Counted from the stretch's first letter, positions 18,033 to 28,552 are shown. The stretch is DNA of 64,000 nt from Betaproteobacteria bacterium (GCA_016234655.1 JACRAU010000031.1:62001-126000), one strand, 5' to 3'. A program made the numbers and translations. The notes: generated from the sequence alone by a model not told the origin.

Positions 18033-18680
18033 TTACTTCTTCTTGGCTGCCGGTTTACGAGCCACCGGCTTCTTGGCGGCGGTCGTTTTGCGGGCCACCG
18101 GCTTTTTCGCTGCTGCCGGCTTACGGGCAGCCGGCTTGCGAGCTACCGGCTTCTTAGCGGCGGTCGTTTTGCGAGCCACCGGCTTTTTCGCTGCTGCCGG
18201 CTTACGGGCTACCGGCTTGCGAGCTACCGGCTTCTTAGCGGCGGTCGTCTTACGGGCTACCGGCTTCTTGGCGGCGGTCGTCTTACGGGCTACCGGTTTC
18301 TTGGCGGCGGTCGTCTTACGGGCCACCGGTTTCTTGGCGGCGGTCGTCTTACGAGCTACCGGTTTCTTGGCGGCTACCTTTTTCGCGGCGGGCTTTTTGG
18401 CTGCCGGCTTCTTGGCTACCGTTTTTTTCGCGGCGGGCTTTTTGGCGGCGGGTTTCTTGGCTACCGTTTTTTTGGCGGCGGGCTTTTTGGCGGCGGGTTT
18501 CTTGGCTACCGTTTTTTTCGCGGCGGGCTTTTTGGCAGCCGGTTTTTTGGCGGCGGGTTTCTTGGCTACCGTTTTTTTCGCGGCAGGTTTTTTGGCAGCC
18601 GGTTTTTTGGCGGCGGCGGTGGTGGTGCTGGTGCTGCTGATCGCGGTTTCAATCGCGCTGCTGGTCGTTTCGGCAGTCAT
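18033..18680 (-). CDS. Histone H1-like Lys/Ala/Pro-rich DNA-binding protein
   Basis: 215 residues from ATG 18680, with GAGGAG 8 nt upstream; an upstream in-frame extension lacks a ribosome site. After a short Ser/Thr N-terminus ([15 protein letters not shown]) nearly the whole protein is tandem low-complexity repeats of two kinds: [14 protein letters not shown] (residues about 34-105) and [15 protein letters not shown] (about 106-210), ending KPAAKKK. This matches the eukaryotic H1 tail-like proteins of bacteria (AlgP, HctB, BpH1 class) that bind DNA non-specifically. Very basic, likely nucleoid-associated. No globular domain. Repeat number is probably variable between strains. Confidence 0.85.
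   Translation of the reverse strand: MTAETTSSAIETAISSTSTTTAAAKKPAAKKPAAKKTVAKKPAAKKPAAKKPAAKKTVAKKPAAKKPAAKKTVAKKPAAKKPAAKKTVAKKPAAKKPAAKKVAAKKPVARKTTAAKKPVARKTTAAKKPVARKTTAAKKPVARKTTAAKKPVARKPVARKPAAAKKPVARKTTAAKKPVARKPAARKPAAAKKPVARKTTAAKKPVARKPAAKKK
18050..18620. repeat. Tandem coding repeats of the histone-like gene
   Basis: About 570 nt of direct repeats: a GCGGTCGT-containing 33-nt-type unit ([11 protein letters not shown]) in the low-coordinate half, and units encoding [15 protein letters not shown] in the high-coordinate half. Copies differ at synonymous sites, for example CGAGCTACCGGC versus CGGGCTACCGGT. Confidence 0.85.
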
Positions 18681-18837
18681 ATCGGACTCCTCTGTGAAGT
18701 TAAGATTGCCTGACTCTAATGCCTGTATCCAAGCATTTCCGCGCATCTCCGCGCGATGTGGCAATTCTAGAACTAAAAATTATTTGCGCAGCAAGTGTTT
18801 ATGTGCGGGGTGTGCAACTATTTTCCGCACTGTGTTA

Positions 18838-20078
<1,241 letters not shown>

Positions 20079-20082
<4 letters not shown>

Positions 20083-20195
20083 TTTTGCGCGGGAGCGGTA
20101 GGTTGAGGCGGGGAATCGTCCGGCAGGTAGAGCGGGCCCTTCTTGCCGCAACCGGACAAGGCGATCAACAGGCAGAACAGCAGCACTCGGAACAT
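20079..20195 (-). CDS. lptM: LPS-assembly lipoprotein LptM
   Basis: 38-residue lipoprotein. Translation from ATG 20195 gives [20 protein letters not shown] followed by PLYLPDD and a Pro-rich tail to PAQK. The lipobox LSGC and the GKKGPLYLP motif directly after the lipidated Cys are the hallmarks of LptM (formerly YifL/LppL), which helps LptD mature its disulfides at the outer membrane. It overlaps lysA by 4 nt and diverges from cyaY, the same arrangement as in many proteobacteria. Confidence 0.93.
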
Positions 20196-20245
20196 GGCGG
20201 CATCGGTAAAATGGCGGTGACGCCTGAGTTTAGCATGGGGAAAAC

Positions 20246-20560
20246 ATGGACGAACGCGAATACCAAACGCTAGCCGACGAGGCGCTGGCGAAGCTGGAAG
20301 ATGCCTTGGAACAAGTGACGGCCGACGTGGAGTGCGAACGGGTCGGCGGCGGCATCCTGGAGATCGAGTTCGACGACGGCTCGAAGATCATCGTCAACAA
20401 GCAGGCCGCAGTGCAAGAGATATGGGTCGCCGCCCGGAGCGGCGGTTTCCACTATCGCTGGGTCGGCGGCCGCTGGCAGGACACGCGTAGCGGCGAGGAG
20501 TTGTTCGCCGCGCTGTCGCGTCTGGTCGGCGAGCAGGCGGGCGAGCCGGTCAGCCTCTAA
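20246..20560 (+). CDS. cyaY: Frataxin-like iron-sulfur assembly protein CyaY
   Basis: 104-residue bacterial frataxin that binds iron and modulates IscS in Fe-S cluster assembly. Contains the acidic first helix ([20 protein letters not shown]), [26 protein letters not shown] in two parts and the [14 protein letters not shown] strand that is most conserved. ATG 20246 has GGGG upstream. Divergent from lptM-lysA by 50 nt; its stop overlaps that of argH. Confidence 0.95.
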   Translation: MDEREYQTLADEALAKLEDALEQVTADVECERVGGGILEIEFDDGSKIIVNKQAAVQEIWVAARSGGFHYRWVGGRWQDTRSGEELFAALSRLVGEQAGEPVSL

Positions 20561-21951
20561 ACCAGCTTCGCCCGTGCCCGGGCGATGGCGGCCTTCACCT
20601 GAGCCGGCGCGGTGCCGCCGATGTGATCGCGCGCGGCGAGCGAGCCCTCCAGGGTGAGCACGGCAAAGACATCGTCGGTGATCAGGTTCGAGAAGGCCTG
20701 CAACTCGGCGAGGCCGAGCTCGGCCAGATCGCAGCCCTTGGCCTCGGCCGCGCGCACGGCACGGGCCACCGCCTCGTGCGCCTCGCGGAAGGGCAGGCCC
20801 TTCTTCACCAGGTAATCGGCCAGGTCGGTCGCGGTGGCGAAGCCCTCGGCCGCCGCCTGGCGCATCGCTTCAGGCTTGACCTTGATGCCCGGCACCATCT
20901 CGGCCAGCAGAGCCAGGGTGTCGATCAGGGTATCGGCCGCATCGAACAGAGGCTCTTTGTCTTCCTGGTTGTCCTTGTTGTAGGCCAGCGGCTGGCCCTT
21001 CATCAGCGTGAGCAGGGCGACCAGGTGGCCGTTCATGCGCCCGGTCTTGCCGCGCATCAGCTCGGGCACGTCCGGGTTCTTCTTCTGCGGCATGATGCTC
21101 GATCCGGTGCAGAAGCGGTCGGCCAGGTCGATGAAGCCGAAGCGCGGCGTCATCCACAGCACCAGTTCTTCCGAGAAGCGGGAGATGTGGGTCATGAGCA
21201 AGGCGCCGGCCGCCAAGAACTCGATGGCGAAGTCGCGGTCGGACACGGCGTCCAGCGAGTTCTCGCACACCGCCTCGAAGCCCAGTTCCTGCGCGACGAA
21301 TTCGCGGTCGATGGGGAAGGTGGTGCCGGCCAGTGCCGCCGCGCCCAAGGGCAAGCGGTTGACCCGGCGGCGGCAATCGGCCAGGCGCTCGGCGTCGCGC
21401 TTCAACATCTCGAAATAGGCCAGCATGTGATGGCCGAAGGTGACCGGCATGGCGACCTGCAAATGGGTGAAGCCGGGCATCACCGTGCCGGCGTGTTGCT
21501 CGGCCAGGTCGAGCAGGGCGGTTTGTGCCTGGTGCAGCAGGACGAGGATATGGTCGATAGCGTCGCGCAGATAGAGGCGAACGTCGGTGGCGACCTGGTC
21601 GTTGCGCGAGCGGCCGGTGTGCAGCCGCTTGCCGGCGTCGCCGACCCGTTCGGTCAGCGCCCGCTCGATGTTCATATGCACGTCTTCCAGGTCGAGCGAC
21701 CAGGTGAAACGGCCGGCCTCGATCTCGCCGCGAATCTCGGCGAGGCCGCGTTGAATGGCGGCCAGGTCATCTTGGCTCAGGATGCCGGCTTTGTGCAGCA
21801 TCTTGGCGTGGGCGAGCGAGCCCTGGATGTCGAACGGGGCCAGGCGCCAGTCGAAGGGGATGGAGGCGGTGTAGCGCTTGACCCGTTCGGACACGGGTTC
21901 GGAGAAGCGGCCGGACCAGGTTGAGTTTTCGGTTTGTTTGTCGTTCGACAT
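20557..21951 (-). CDS. argH: Argininosuccinate lyase ArgH
   Basis: 464-residue homotetrameric enzyme that splits argininosuccinate into arginine and fumarate. The fumarase/aspartase signature [12 protein letters not shown] is present, together with [27 protein letters not shown] and [13 protein letters not shown]. Start at ATG 21951 ([16 protein letters not shown]); no strong Shine-Dalgarno is seen. The stop overlaps that of convergent cyaY by 4 nt. Confidence 0.97.
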   Translation of the reverse strand: MSNDKQTENSTWSGRFSEPVSERVKRYTASIPFDWRLAPFDIQGSLAHAKMLHKAGILSQDDLAAIQRGLAEIRGEIEAGRFTWSLDLEDVHMNIERALTERVGDAGKRLHTGRSRNDQVATDVRLYLRDAIDHILVLLHQAQTALLDLAEQHAGTVMPGFTHLQVAMPVTFGHHMLAYFEMLKRDAERLADCRRRVNRLPLGAAALAGTTFPIDREFVAQELGFEAVCENSLDAVSDRDFAIEFLAAGALLMTHISRFSEELVLWMTPRFGFIDLADRFCTGSSIMPQKKNPDVPELMRGKTGRMNGHLVALLTLMKGQPLAYNKDNQEDKEPLFDAADTLIDTLALLAEMVPGIKVKPEAMRQAAAEGFATATDLADYLVKKGLPFREAHEAVARAVRAAEAKGCDLAELGLAELQAFSNLITDDVFAVLTLEGSLAARDHIGGTAPAQVKAAIARARAKLV

Positions 21952-21973
21952 GAGGTGTCATCCTATCGGCGGC

Positions 21974-21995
21974 CGACGCTATATATATGGCGTCG
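21974..21995. promoter_or_regulatory. Inverted repeat with TA-rich loop upstream of argH
   Basis: CGACGC, ten bases TATATATATG, then GCGTCG, 23-44 nt upstream of the argH start. The TA stretch could hold the -10 element with an operator around it. No good -35 is seen. Confidence 0.3.
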
Positions 21996-22032
21996 TGCGG
22001 TTCGCCCGGATTTTACCCTCAATGGCGGCGAC

Positions 22033-22515
22033 TCAGTGATGCGGTGTGGGCTGGCGCACGGCAGCCAGGCCGTTCTCGATGGCCTCGTTGAAGTAATAGC
22101 CGTAGAAGTCGACGGTGGACAGGCCGGCCAGGGGTTTGACCAGGGGCTTGCCGGCCGGCGAAAAGACCGCGACCGTCGGCACCAGGTAGGTGCCGTGTTT
22201 GGCGGCGAAGTCCCTGTGGCTGATCCGGCTGCCGTCGAAGTCGCGCAACATGCGGCCGCTGCCGATCTCGATCTGGCGCATGACCAGCTTGGTGTCGTAG
22301 TCCCGGTTGCGGCTGGTCGGGATCATGAACTCGTTGAGCACCACCTTGCAGTAGGGGCAGGTGTCGCTGACGAAGGCGAGCATCACCACGCCCTGGAACG
22401 AGCGCGCCAGCGCCGCATCTTTGGCCAGGTCCTCGGCATAGGGCACGCCCTCGGCCAGGGCGCCGGTGGCGGCCCATGCTAAAATTGCGACCAGAAGCGT
22501 GTATAGATGTTTCAT
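22033..22515 (-). CDS. Secreted thioredoxin-fold protein
   Basis: 160 residues from ATG 22515 ([20 protein letters not shown], then A-E-G), a clear signal peptide; longer in-frame starts would bury it. The thioredoxin motif is SDTCPYCK (near 51-56) and the cis-Pro loop is [11 protein letters not shown]. The layout (a long helix, then active site, then a C-terminal [10 protein letters not shown] helix) is like SoxW/DsbC-type periplasmic thiol proteins. Likely reduces or isomerises disulfides in the periplasm; partner unknown. Divergent from hemC. Confidence 0.85.
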   Translation of the reverse strand: MKHLYTLLVAILAWAATGALAEGVPYAEDLAKDAALARSFQGVVMLAFVSDTCPYCKVVLNEFMIPTSRNRDYDTKLVMRQIEIGSGRMLRDFDGSRISHRDFAAKHGTYLVPTVAVFSPAGKPLVKPLAGLSTVDFYGYYFNEAIENGLAAVRQPTPHH

Positions 22516-22550
22516 GCGAACCCCGATTTCGATCTCAATGGATTCTGACA

Positions 22551-22569
22551 TTGGCCGATCCCCGGCCAA
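22551..22569. promoter_or_regulatory. Inverted repeat upstream of hemC
   Basis: TTGGCC-7 nt-GGCCAA, ending 11 nt before the hemC ATG and preceded directly by CTGACA (22545-22550, a 5/6 -35). The repeat fills the spacer of that possible promoter. No Shine-Dalgarno is seen before hemC. Confidence 0.3.
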
Positions 22570-22580
22570 ATAGTTCAAAC

Positions 22581-23507
22581 ATGCCGACCCGTATTGTCAT
22601 TGCCACCCGCGAAAGCCAGCTTGCCTTGTGGCAGGCCGAACACATCCGCGCCTGCCTGCGCGCGCGTTACCCCGATCTGCAAGTGGAACTACTCGGCATG
22701 ACCACGCAGGGCGACCAGATACTGGATTCGCCGCTGTCGCGCATCGGCGGCAAGGGCCTGTTCGTCAAGGAGCTGGAGCAGGCCATGGCCGAGGGCCGGG
22801 CCGATCTGGCGGTGCATTCGATGAAGGACGTGCCGATGGTCCTGCCCGAGGGCTTCGTGCTGACCGCCATCACCGAACGGGAAGACCCGCGCGATGCCCT
22901 GGTCTCAAACCACTACAAGAGCCTGGCCGAATTGCCGGCCGGCGCCGTGGTCGGCACTTCCAGCCTGCGCCGCCAGGCGCAGATTCGTGCCCACTTCCCG
23001 CAACTGAAGATCGAGACCCTGCGCGGCAACGTCAACACCCGGCTGCGCAAGCTGGACGAGGGCCAGTACGACGCCATCGTGCTCGCCGCCGCCGGCCTGA
23101 AACGATTGGAACTGGGCCATCGCATCGGCGGCCTGCTCGCGCCGGAAGACAGTCTGCCCGCCGTCGGCCAGGGCGCCTTGGGCATCGAGATTCGCAGCGA
23201 CCGCGCCGACCTGGCGCAACTACTGGCGCCGTTGAGCGATGCCAATACCGCCGCCTGCGTGCGCGCCGAACGCGAGCTGGGCCGCGTGCTGCAAGGCGGC
23301 TGCCAGGCGCCGATCGGCGGCTATGCCGAATTGATCGACGGCCGCCTGCGCTTGCGCGGCTTCGTGTCCGACCTGGATGGCGTGCGCTTCTACCGCGCCG
23401 AGGCCGGCGGCGATATGTCTGACCCGGAAGCGCTGGGCCAGCAGGTCGCCGAGGCCTTGCTCAGGCAAGGCGCCGACAAGGTCATGGCGGAGTTGCTCGG
23501 GCATTAA
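22581..23507 (+). CDS. hemC: Hydroxymethylbilane synthase HemC
   Basis: 308-residue porphobilinogen deaminase of tetrapyrrole synthesis. Start at ATG 22581 ([20 protein letters not shown]); the upstream open frame is in the divergent gap. Conserved active-site segments are present: [47 protein letters not shown], and the dipyrromethane-cofactor Cys in [13 protein letters not shown]. hemD starts 1 nt after the stop. Confidence 0.97.
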   Translation: MPTRIVIATRESQLALWQAEHIRACLRARYPDLQVELLGMTTQGDQILDSPLSRIGGKGLFVKELEQAMAEGRADLAVHSMKDVPMVLPEGFVLTAITEREDPRDALVSNHYKSLAELPAGAVVGTSSLRRQAQIRAHFPQLKIETLRGNVNTRLRKLDEGQYDAIVLAAAGLKRLELGHRIGGLLAPEDSLPAVGQGALGIEIRSDRADLAQLLAPLSDANTAACVRAERELGRVLQGGCQAPIGGYAELIDGRLRLRGFVSDLDGVRFYRAEAGGDMSDPEALGQQVAEALLRQGADKVMAELLGH

Positions 23508-23508
23508 G

Positions 23509-24273
23509 ATGAAAGGTCTCGCGGGTAAGGGCATCTTGGTGACCCGGCCGCGCGAGCAAGCGGAGCCGCTGATCGAGCGGCTGCAAGCCGCGGGTGCCCA
23601 CCCCGTTTCATTTCCCGCCATCGAGATCGCCCCGCCGCAAGATGCTGCCCGTCTTCGACAAGGCCTAAATCGATTGCCCGAGTTCGATTGGCTCATCTTC
23701 ATCAGCCCCACCGCGGTCGCCCGCTTTTTCGCCGAATTCGGCGAGCGGACATTGCCTGCTTCGATTCATATCGCCGCCATGGGCGAAGGTTCGGCCCGGG
23801 CCTTGCGTCAACGAGGTGCCGGCGAGATCGCTTGTCCCGAGGGCAATGCCGATAGCGAATCGCTGCTGGCCCTGCCGGCCCTGCAGGCCGTGCGGGGGCA
23901 AAAGATCATGATCGTGCGCGGCGAGGGCGGGCGCGAGTTGCTGGCCGAGACCCTGCGCGCGCGCGGTGCCGAGGTGGAGTATGCTGAATGCTATCGCCGC
24001 CGGCCGCCGGCGGCCGATGTCGCGCCGGTGCTGGCTGAGTTTCGTCGCGGCGCGGTCGATGCGATCACGGCCAGCAGCGGCGAGGGCGTCGACAACTTGT
24101 TCGCGCTACTGGGCGAGGCGGGCGCGGGCTTTCTGCGCGACACGCCGTGGTTCGTGCCCCATACCCGCATCGCCGAGACGGTCCGGCGGTTGGGCGTGCG
24201 CCAAGTCGCCGTGAGCGCGGCCGGAGACGACGCTTTACTGACAATGCTAGAGGAATGGTTCGCCCATGGCTGA
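23509..24273 (+). CDS. hemD: Uroporphyrinogen-III synthase HemD
   Basis: 254 residues. Cyclises hydroxymethylbilane to uroporphyrinogen III with inversion of ring D. The family is divergent; recognised by ILVTRPREQAEPL at the N-terminus, the WLIFISPTAV segment, MIVRGEGGRELLAETL, and AITASSGEGVDNL, and by position directly after hemC. Overlaps hemX by 8 nt. Confidence 0.93.
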   Translation: MKGLAGKGILVTRPREQAEPLIERLQAAGAHPVSFPAIEIAPPQDAARLRQGLNRLPEFDWLIFISPTAVARFFAEFGERTLPASIHIAAMGEGSARALRQRGAGEIACPEGNADSESLLALPALQAVRGQKIMIVRGEGGRELLAETLRARGAEVEYAECYRRRPPAADVAPVLAEFRRGAVDAITASSGEGVDNLFALLGEAGAGFLRDTPWFVPHTRIAETVRRLGVRQVAVSAAGDDALLTMLEEWFAHG

Positions 24274-25273
24274 GACCGATCGCATATCTCGCCCGAGCTG
24301 GCAGCTTGCGGCCTTGCTGGTGGCGGCCTTGGCGCTCATCGCCGCCGCCGGCGCGGCCTGGATGTTCCATATGCGCATGCAGGAGCTGGAGCTGCAACTG
24401 GCCAAGCGCATCGGCGAATTCGACGACGCCAATCGCCAGGCCCAGGCTGCCAGCAAGCAGGCCGGCGCGACCTTGGAGTCGGTGGTGGCGCGACTCGCGG
24501 TCTTGGAGTCGAAATCGCAAGAGGCGCAGAACCAGCAACTTGCCCTGTCCGCGATGTATCACGACCTGGCCCGCAGCCAGGACGAACGGGTGTTGGCCGA
24601 CATCGAGCAAAGCCTGTCGTTGGTGCAGCAACACCTGCGCCTGGCCGGCAATGTGCGCGCGGCCTTGATCGCGTTGGAAGCCGCCGAGCAGCGCCTGAGC
24701 CGTCAAGGCAAGCCGCAGTTCGCCACGCTACGCCAAGCCCTGGCGCGCGATGTCGAGCGCCTGCGCTTGCTGCCGGTCGCCGACACCACGGCCTTGAACG
24801 CGCGCTTGGATGCGCTAATCGCGAACGTCGATTTGCTGCGGCCCGAGTTCGAGTCGGAGCTGCCGGCCAAGAAGGCGGCGCCACCGGCCAAGGCCGGCCC
24901 GGTCGATACCGCGACCCGTTTCGGCCGCGAGGCCTGGACGGAATTCAAGCAACTGGTGCGCATCCGTCGCCTGGACCATCCGGATATGCCCTTGCTCACG
25001 CCGGAACAGGCCTATTTCCTGCGGCAAAACCTCAAGCTGCGCCTGATCTCGGCCCGGCTGGCCGCGCTGCAAAACGACCAGGCCACCTGGAAGGCCGATC
25101 TGGCCGCCGCGCAAACCTGGGTGGCGCAGTACTTCAACCGCAACGACCCGCTGACCCGCGCGACCCTGGATAGCCTCAAACATTTGTCCGGCGCCTCGGT
25201 CTCCATCGAGGACGCCGACATCTCGGCCAGCCTCAAGGCCTTGAACGAGGCGCGCAAGGGGGTACGCGGCTGA
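24266..25273 (+). CDS. hemX: HemX-family membrane protein
   Basis: 335 residues with a short cytoplasmic N-terminus, one membrane helix (LAALLVAALALIAAAGAAWM), a coiled coil (about 38-85) and a periplasmic helical domain ending near EDADISASLKALNEARKG. This is the HemX layout, not a true uroporphyrinogen methyltransferase; the role is unclear but it always sits in hemCDXY operons. Start ATG 24266 overlaps hemD, and its last base is the first of the next ATG. Confidence 0.88.
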   Translation: MAETDRISRPSWQLAALLVAALALIAAAGAAWMFHMRMQELELQLAKRIGEFDDANRQAQAASKQAGATLESVVARLAVLESKSQEAQNQQLALSAMYHDLARSQDERVLADIEQSLSLVQQHLRLAGNVRAALIALEAAEQRLSRQGKPQFATLRQALARDVERLRLLPVADTTALNARLDALIANVDLLRPEFESELPAKKAAPPAKAGPVDTATRFGREAWTEFKQLVRIRRLDHPDMPLLTPEQAYFLRQNLKLRLISARLAALQNDQATWKADLAAAQTWVAQYFNRNDPLTRATLDSLKHLSGASVSIEDADISASLKALNEARKGVRG

Positions 25274-25770
25274 TGCGGATCGCGCTCTGGACATTGTTGC
25301 TGTTCGGCCTGGCCGTCGCCATCGTACTGACGGCGCGGCTCGATCAAGGCTATGTGGTGATCGTATATCCGCCGTGGCGGATCGAAACCTCGTTCATGCT
25401 GGCGACCTTGCTGGCGACGCTGCTGTTCCTGGTGGCCTATGTCTCGGTGCGTCTCGTGCGCGTGGCCTTGCGCCTGCCGGGCGAGGTCAAGTCCTGGCGG
25501 GCCGAGCGCAACAAGCGCAAGGCGGACGATACCTTGTGCCGGGCCACGGCCGCGCTGATCGCCGGCGATGCCGAGACCGCGCGCGAATTGGCCGACCAGG
25601 TGTTGGCCGGCGAAGCGCTGCCGTTGGCGGCCTTGCTGGCCGCGCGCGCGGCCCTGGATGCCGGCGACCGTGCCGCCGCGCGGCGTTATCTGGCCACGGC
25701 CCAACCAAGCAGCGGCCAACTCGAGCACGCGCGCGAGCGCCTGGCGCAGCAGGCCGGCGAGACGCCGTAG
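25273..25770 (+). CDS. hemY: Short HemY-like protein (N-terminal part only)
   Basis: 165 residues: two membrane helices (about 3-20 and 38-62) and a single TPR-like helical stretch, starting MRIALWTLLLFGLAVAIVLT and including the conserved YVVIVYPPWRIETS. Normal HemY proteins are about 390-420 residues with many TPRs; here the frame stops after the first part and the next gene is on the other strand 1 nt away, so no distal fragment follows. Either a natural short form or a deletion at the convergent junction. Confidence 0.8.
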   Translation: MRIALWTLLLFGLAVAIVLTARLDQGYVVIVYPPWRIETSFMLATLLATLLFLVAYVSVRLVRVALRLPGEVKSWRAERNKRKADDTLCRATAALIAGDAETARELADQVLAGEALPLAALLAARAALDAGDRAAARRYLATAQPSSGQLEHARERLAQQAGETP

Positions 25771-25771
25771 C

Positions 25772-26974
25772 CTACACGGACTGCCCGGCCACCCAGCCCG
25801 ACGACCAGGCCCACTGGAAGTTGTAACCGCCCAGCCAACCGGTCACGTCGACCGCTTCCCCGATGAAATACAGGCCCGGCACCGCCGTGGCCTCCATGGT
25901 CTTGGACGACAAGGCGCGGGTATCGACCCCGCCCAGGGTGACCTCGGCCTTGGCGTAGCCCAGGGTGCCGGACGGCATCAGCGTCCAGCCTTGCAAGGCT
26001 TCGGTCGCCGCTTGCAGCTCGCGTTTGGTCAACTGCGCCATGGGCTTGTCGAAGCCGAGCAGCGTGCACCACTCCTGCGCGAAGCGGCGCGGTAGTTTTT
26101 CGGCCAGCAGATTTGCCAATAGGATATTGCCGTGGCGATGCGCCTCCAGCCAGGCCGGCACGTCGAGGCCCGGCAGCAGGTCGATGGCGATCGGCTGTTT
26201 CTTGTCGCCGCCGTATTCCTGCATCTGCCAATAGCTGGAAACCTGCAAGGTGGCGGGGCCGGACAGGCCGCGATGGGTCAGCAGCAGGTCTGCGCGGAAG
26301 CGCGGTTTGCCGCCGCAGCGGGTCTCGGCCTCGAACGAGGCGCCGGACAAGGGCTGCAAGCGCTCCAGGGTTTCCGGCGCCAAGGCCAGCGGCACCAGCG
26401 CCGGTTTCGGCGCGATCACCGGCAGGCCGAACTGTTCGGCGACCTTGTAGCCGAAGGGGCTGGCGCCGATCTTGGGCGCGGCCAGGCCGCCGGTCGCGAT
26501 GGCCAGCGCGGCGCAACGGAACGTGCCCTGCGTGGTGGCCACCTCGAAGCGCATGCCGTCGGCCGCGCGCCGCTCGATGCGCTCGACCTCGCAGCCGGTT
26601 GCCCACCGCACGCCGCCCTCGGCGCATTCGCGCTGTAACAGGTCGATGATGTCCTGCGCCGAGTCGTCGCAGAACAACTGGCCGTGCTCGCGCTCGTGAT
26701 AGGGGATGCGATGGCGCTCGATCAGGGCGAGAAAGTCGCGCGCGGAAAACTGTTTCAGGGCCGAGCGAGTGAAATGCGGGTTTTGCGACAGGTAGTTGTC
26801 CGGCCCGACTTCGCGGTTGCTGAAGTTGCAGCGGCCGCCGCCGGAGATGCGGATGCGCTCGCCGATCTTGTCCGCGTGGTCGATCAGCAGCACCCGGCGC
26901 CCGCGCTGGCCGGCCCGGGCCGCGCACATCATGCCGGCCGCGCCGGCACCGATGATGATGACGTCGAATTGCAT
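25772..26974 (-). CDS. FAD-dependent oxidoreductase, BaiN/HI0933 family
   Basis: 400-residue cytoplasmic flavoprotein. N-terminal Rossmann GAGAAGMMCAARAGQRGRRV, then GERIRISGGGRCNFSN, the hallmark of this family, and the C-terminal FIGEAVDVTGWLGGYNFQWAWSSG (read in two parts) closing the FAD site. The physiological substrate is not known for most members. Monocistronic; convergent with short hemY, and its start faces the tautomerase gene on the same strand. Confidence 0.9.
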   Translation of the reverse strand: MQFDVIIIGAGAAGMMCAARAGQRGRRVLLIDHADKIGERIRISGGGRCNFSNREVGPDNYLSQNPHFTRSALKQFSARDFLALIERHRIPYHEREHGQLFCDDSAQDIIDLLQRECAEGGVRWATGCEVERIERRAADGMRFEVATTQGTFRCAALAIATGGLAAPKIGASPFGYKVAEQFGLPVIAPKPALVPLALAPETLERLQPLSGASFEAETRCGGKPRFRADLLLTHRGLSGPATLQVSSYWQMQEYGGDKKQPIAIDLLPGLDVPAWLEAHRHGNILLANLLAEKLPRRFAQEWCTLLGFDKPMAQLTKRELQAATEALQGWTLMPSGTLGYAKAEVTLGGVDTRALSSKTMEATAVPGLYFIGEAVDVTGWLGGYNFQWAWSSGWVAGQSV

Positions 26975-27067
26975 GGGCCGCGATTATCCGCGCCATGCCG
27001 GCTTGCGGCCACTGTTATATCGGTACGGTGACCTCGGCGCACGTAATCGGCGAGATTTTCACGAACA

Positions 27068-27529
27068 TCAAGTCTGCTTTCTCTGGGCCTGACTGATGCC
27101 GTCATAGCCCCAGTCATGGCCCGGCACCTCGTCGATGACCACGTAGGCCGGGGTGTCGAACGGGCCGAGGCAGTCGCGCAACAGCTTATGGAATGCGGCG
27201 AGGAAGACCGTCTTTTCTTCATTCGTGTTGCTGCCTTGGGTGATTTTGATGTCGGCCATCGCGGCGCAGGCCACGCCCGGCGCCGTGGGGTGCGAGACCA
27301 AGAGGGTCAGCGCCCGCGAGCGGAAGGTGCAGGCCGCGCGCCGGGGCGCCGGGATGGCCGTGCCGGCCAAGGACCAGCGGTTGGGGTGCAAGGTCTCGAT
27401 GCTGACCACGGTCAGCTCCGGCCGTTTGTGCAGCACATCGGCCATCAATTTCGTCGTTCCGGCCTGCAGGCGCCGGATTTTGCCGGTCGACAGGTGGTCG
27501 CTAGCGACGCGGATGTGGATGTAAGGCAT
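27068..27529 (-). CDS. Two-domain 4-oxalocrotonate-tautomerase-like protein
   Basis: 153 residues. Begins MPYIHIRVAS, where Pro after the removed Met is the catalytic base of the tautomerase superfamily. Residues 1-60 form one beta-alpha-beta unit; a second, degenerate unit begins near MADIKITQGSNTNEEKT (about 90) and ends DTPAYVVIDEVPGHDWGYDG. The second unit has no free N-terminal Pro. The fused two-unit shape is like the MSAD/cis-CaaD-type or tautomerase_3-like enzymes, but substrate is unknown. Divergent from a LysR regulator, which is likely its controller. Confidence 0.75.
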   Translation of the reverse strand: MPYIHIRVASDHLSTGKIRRLQAGTTKLMADVLHKRPELTVVSIETLHPNRWSLAGTAIPAPRRAACTFRSRALTLLVSHPTAPGVACAAMADIKITQGSNTNEEKTVFLAAFHKLLRDCLGPFDTPAYVVIDEVPGHDWGYDGISQAQRKQT

Positions 27530-27579
27530 GGCAATCTCCTTGCTCGAGTGGTGCCGGCATTGTTGGCCTCGGTATCGAT

Positions 27580-27626
27580 TTCAACAATCCATCATTTCGG
27601 AACATAATTGTTTCCATATTGGAAAC
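27580..27626 (+). promoter_or_regulatory. LysR promoter with overlapping palindromic operator
   Basis: -35 TTCAAC (27580-27585) and -10 CATAAT (27603-27608) at 17-nt spacing, followed by a perfect palindrome GTTTCC-ATATT-GGAAAC (27610-27626) that covers the expected start site and obeys the LysR T-N11-A rule. Fits autorepression and control of the divergent tautomerase gene. Confidence 0.5.
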
Positions 27627-27640
27627 ATCAGGAGAGGCCG

Positions 27641-28552
27641 ATGCGCTGGTTCACCGAGATGGCGGTGTTCGCGAAGGTGGTCGAGTTGGGTAGCTTCAGC
27701 AGGGCCGCCAGCGCCTTGAATCTGACCCGTTCGGCGGTGAGCAAACACGTCGCGCGCCTGGAAGACGGCCTCGGCGTGAAGCTGCTGCATCGCTCGACGC
27801 GGGCGATGAGCCTGACCGATGCCGGCCGCGCGGTGCACGAGCAATGCGCCGTGCTGGCCAATGCCGCCGATCAGGCCGTGGCGGCGGCCAGCCGCCTGGT
27901 GGCCGAGCCGCGCGGCACCTTGCGTATCAGCGTGTCGACTGCCTTCGGCTCGCACCATGTCGCGCCGCTGCTGCCGGAGTTCCTGGCGCGCTACCCGGAA
28001 CTGGAAATCGATTTGGTGCTGGTCGATCGCCATGTCGATCTGGCCGAAGAGGGCTTCGATGTCGTGTTGCGCCTGACCGATAGCCCGCAGCCGACCTTGG
28101 CGGCGCGCAAGCTGGCCGATCTGCGTTTCGTGCTGTGCGCCGCGCCCTCCTATCTGGCCGCACACGGCAAGCTCAATCGCATTGGGCAATTATCGGCACA
28201 TGCCTGTGTGCGCCAGCGCTTGGGCGAAGAGGTGAGAGCGTGGCGCTTGCAGGGGCCGGGGGGCGTGGTCACGCCCGAGATTTCGGGCAATGTTCTAGTC
28301 TCGAGCGGCGATGCGGTACGCCGCTTGTTGTTGGCCGGTGCCGGCCTGGGCATTCTGCCAAGCTATCTGGTCGGCGGTGATTTGCGGGCCGGCCGACTGA
28401 TCCAGGTGCTGCCGCGCTACAAGCCGCTGGGCAGCTTCAATGCCCTGTATGCCTTGTATCTGACTACGCGCCAAGGCAATCCCAAGGTGCGCGCCTTCAT
28501 CGACTATATGATCGAGAAGATCGGCACGCCGCCCTATTGGGACGCAGTTTGA
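27641..28552 (+). CDS. LysR-family transcriptional regulator
   Basis: 303 residues from ATG 27641, 4 nt after AGGAGAGG. N-terminal winged helix-turn-helix (MAVFAKVVELGSFSRAASAL then LTRSAVSKHVARLEDGLGV) and a type 2 periplasmic-binding-protein-like effector domain (about 90-300). The close spacing to the first helix and the LHRSTRAMSLTDAG segment resemble the CrgA/AaeR-type subgroup. Ligand unknown. Its stop abuts that of the convergent reductase gene in a TGATCA. Confidence 0.92.
   Translation: MRWFTEMAVFAKVVELGSFSRAASALNLTRSAVSKHVARLEDGLGVKLLHRSTRAMSLTDAGRAVHEQCAVLANAADQAVAAASRLVAEPRGTLRISVSTAFGSHHVAPLLPEFLARYPELEIDLVLVDRHVDLAEEGFDVVLRLTDSPQPTLAARKLADLRFVLCAAPSYLAAHGKLNRIGQLSAHACVRQRLGEEVRAWRLQGPGGVVTPEISGNVLVSSGDAVRRLLLAGAGLGILPSYLVGGDLRAGRLIQVLPRYKPLGSFNALYALYLTTRQGNPKVRAFIDYMIEKIGTPPYWDAV

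Noticed and set aside
18050..18620. CRISPR-like repeat array
   Set aside because: Repeats are in-frame coding units of a Lys/Ala/Pro protein with no unique spacers.
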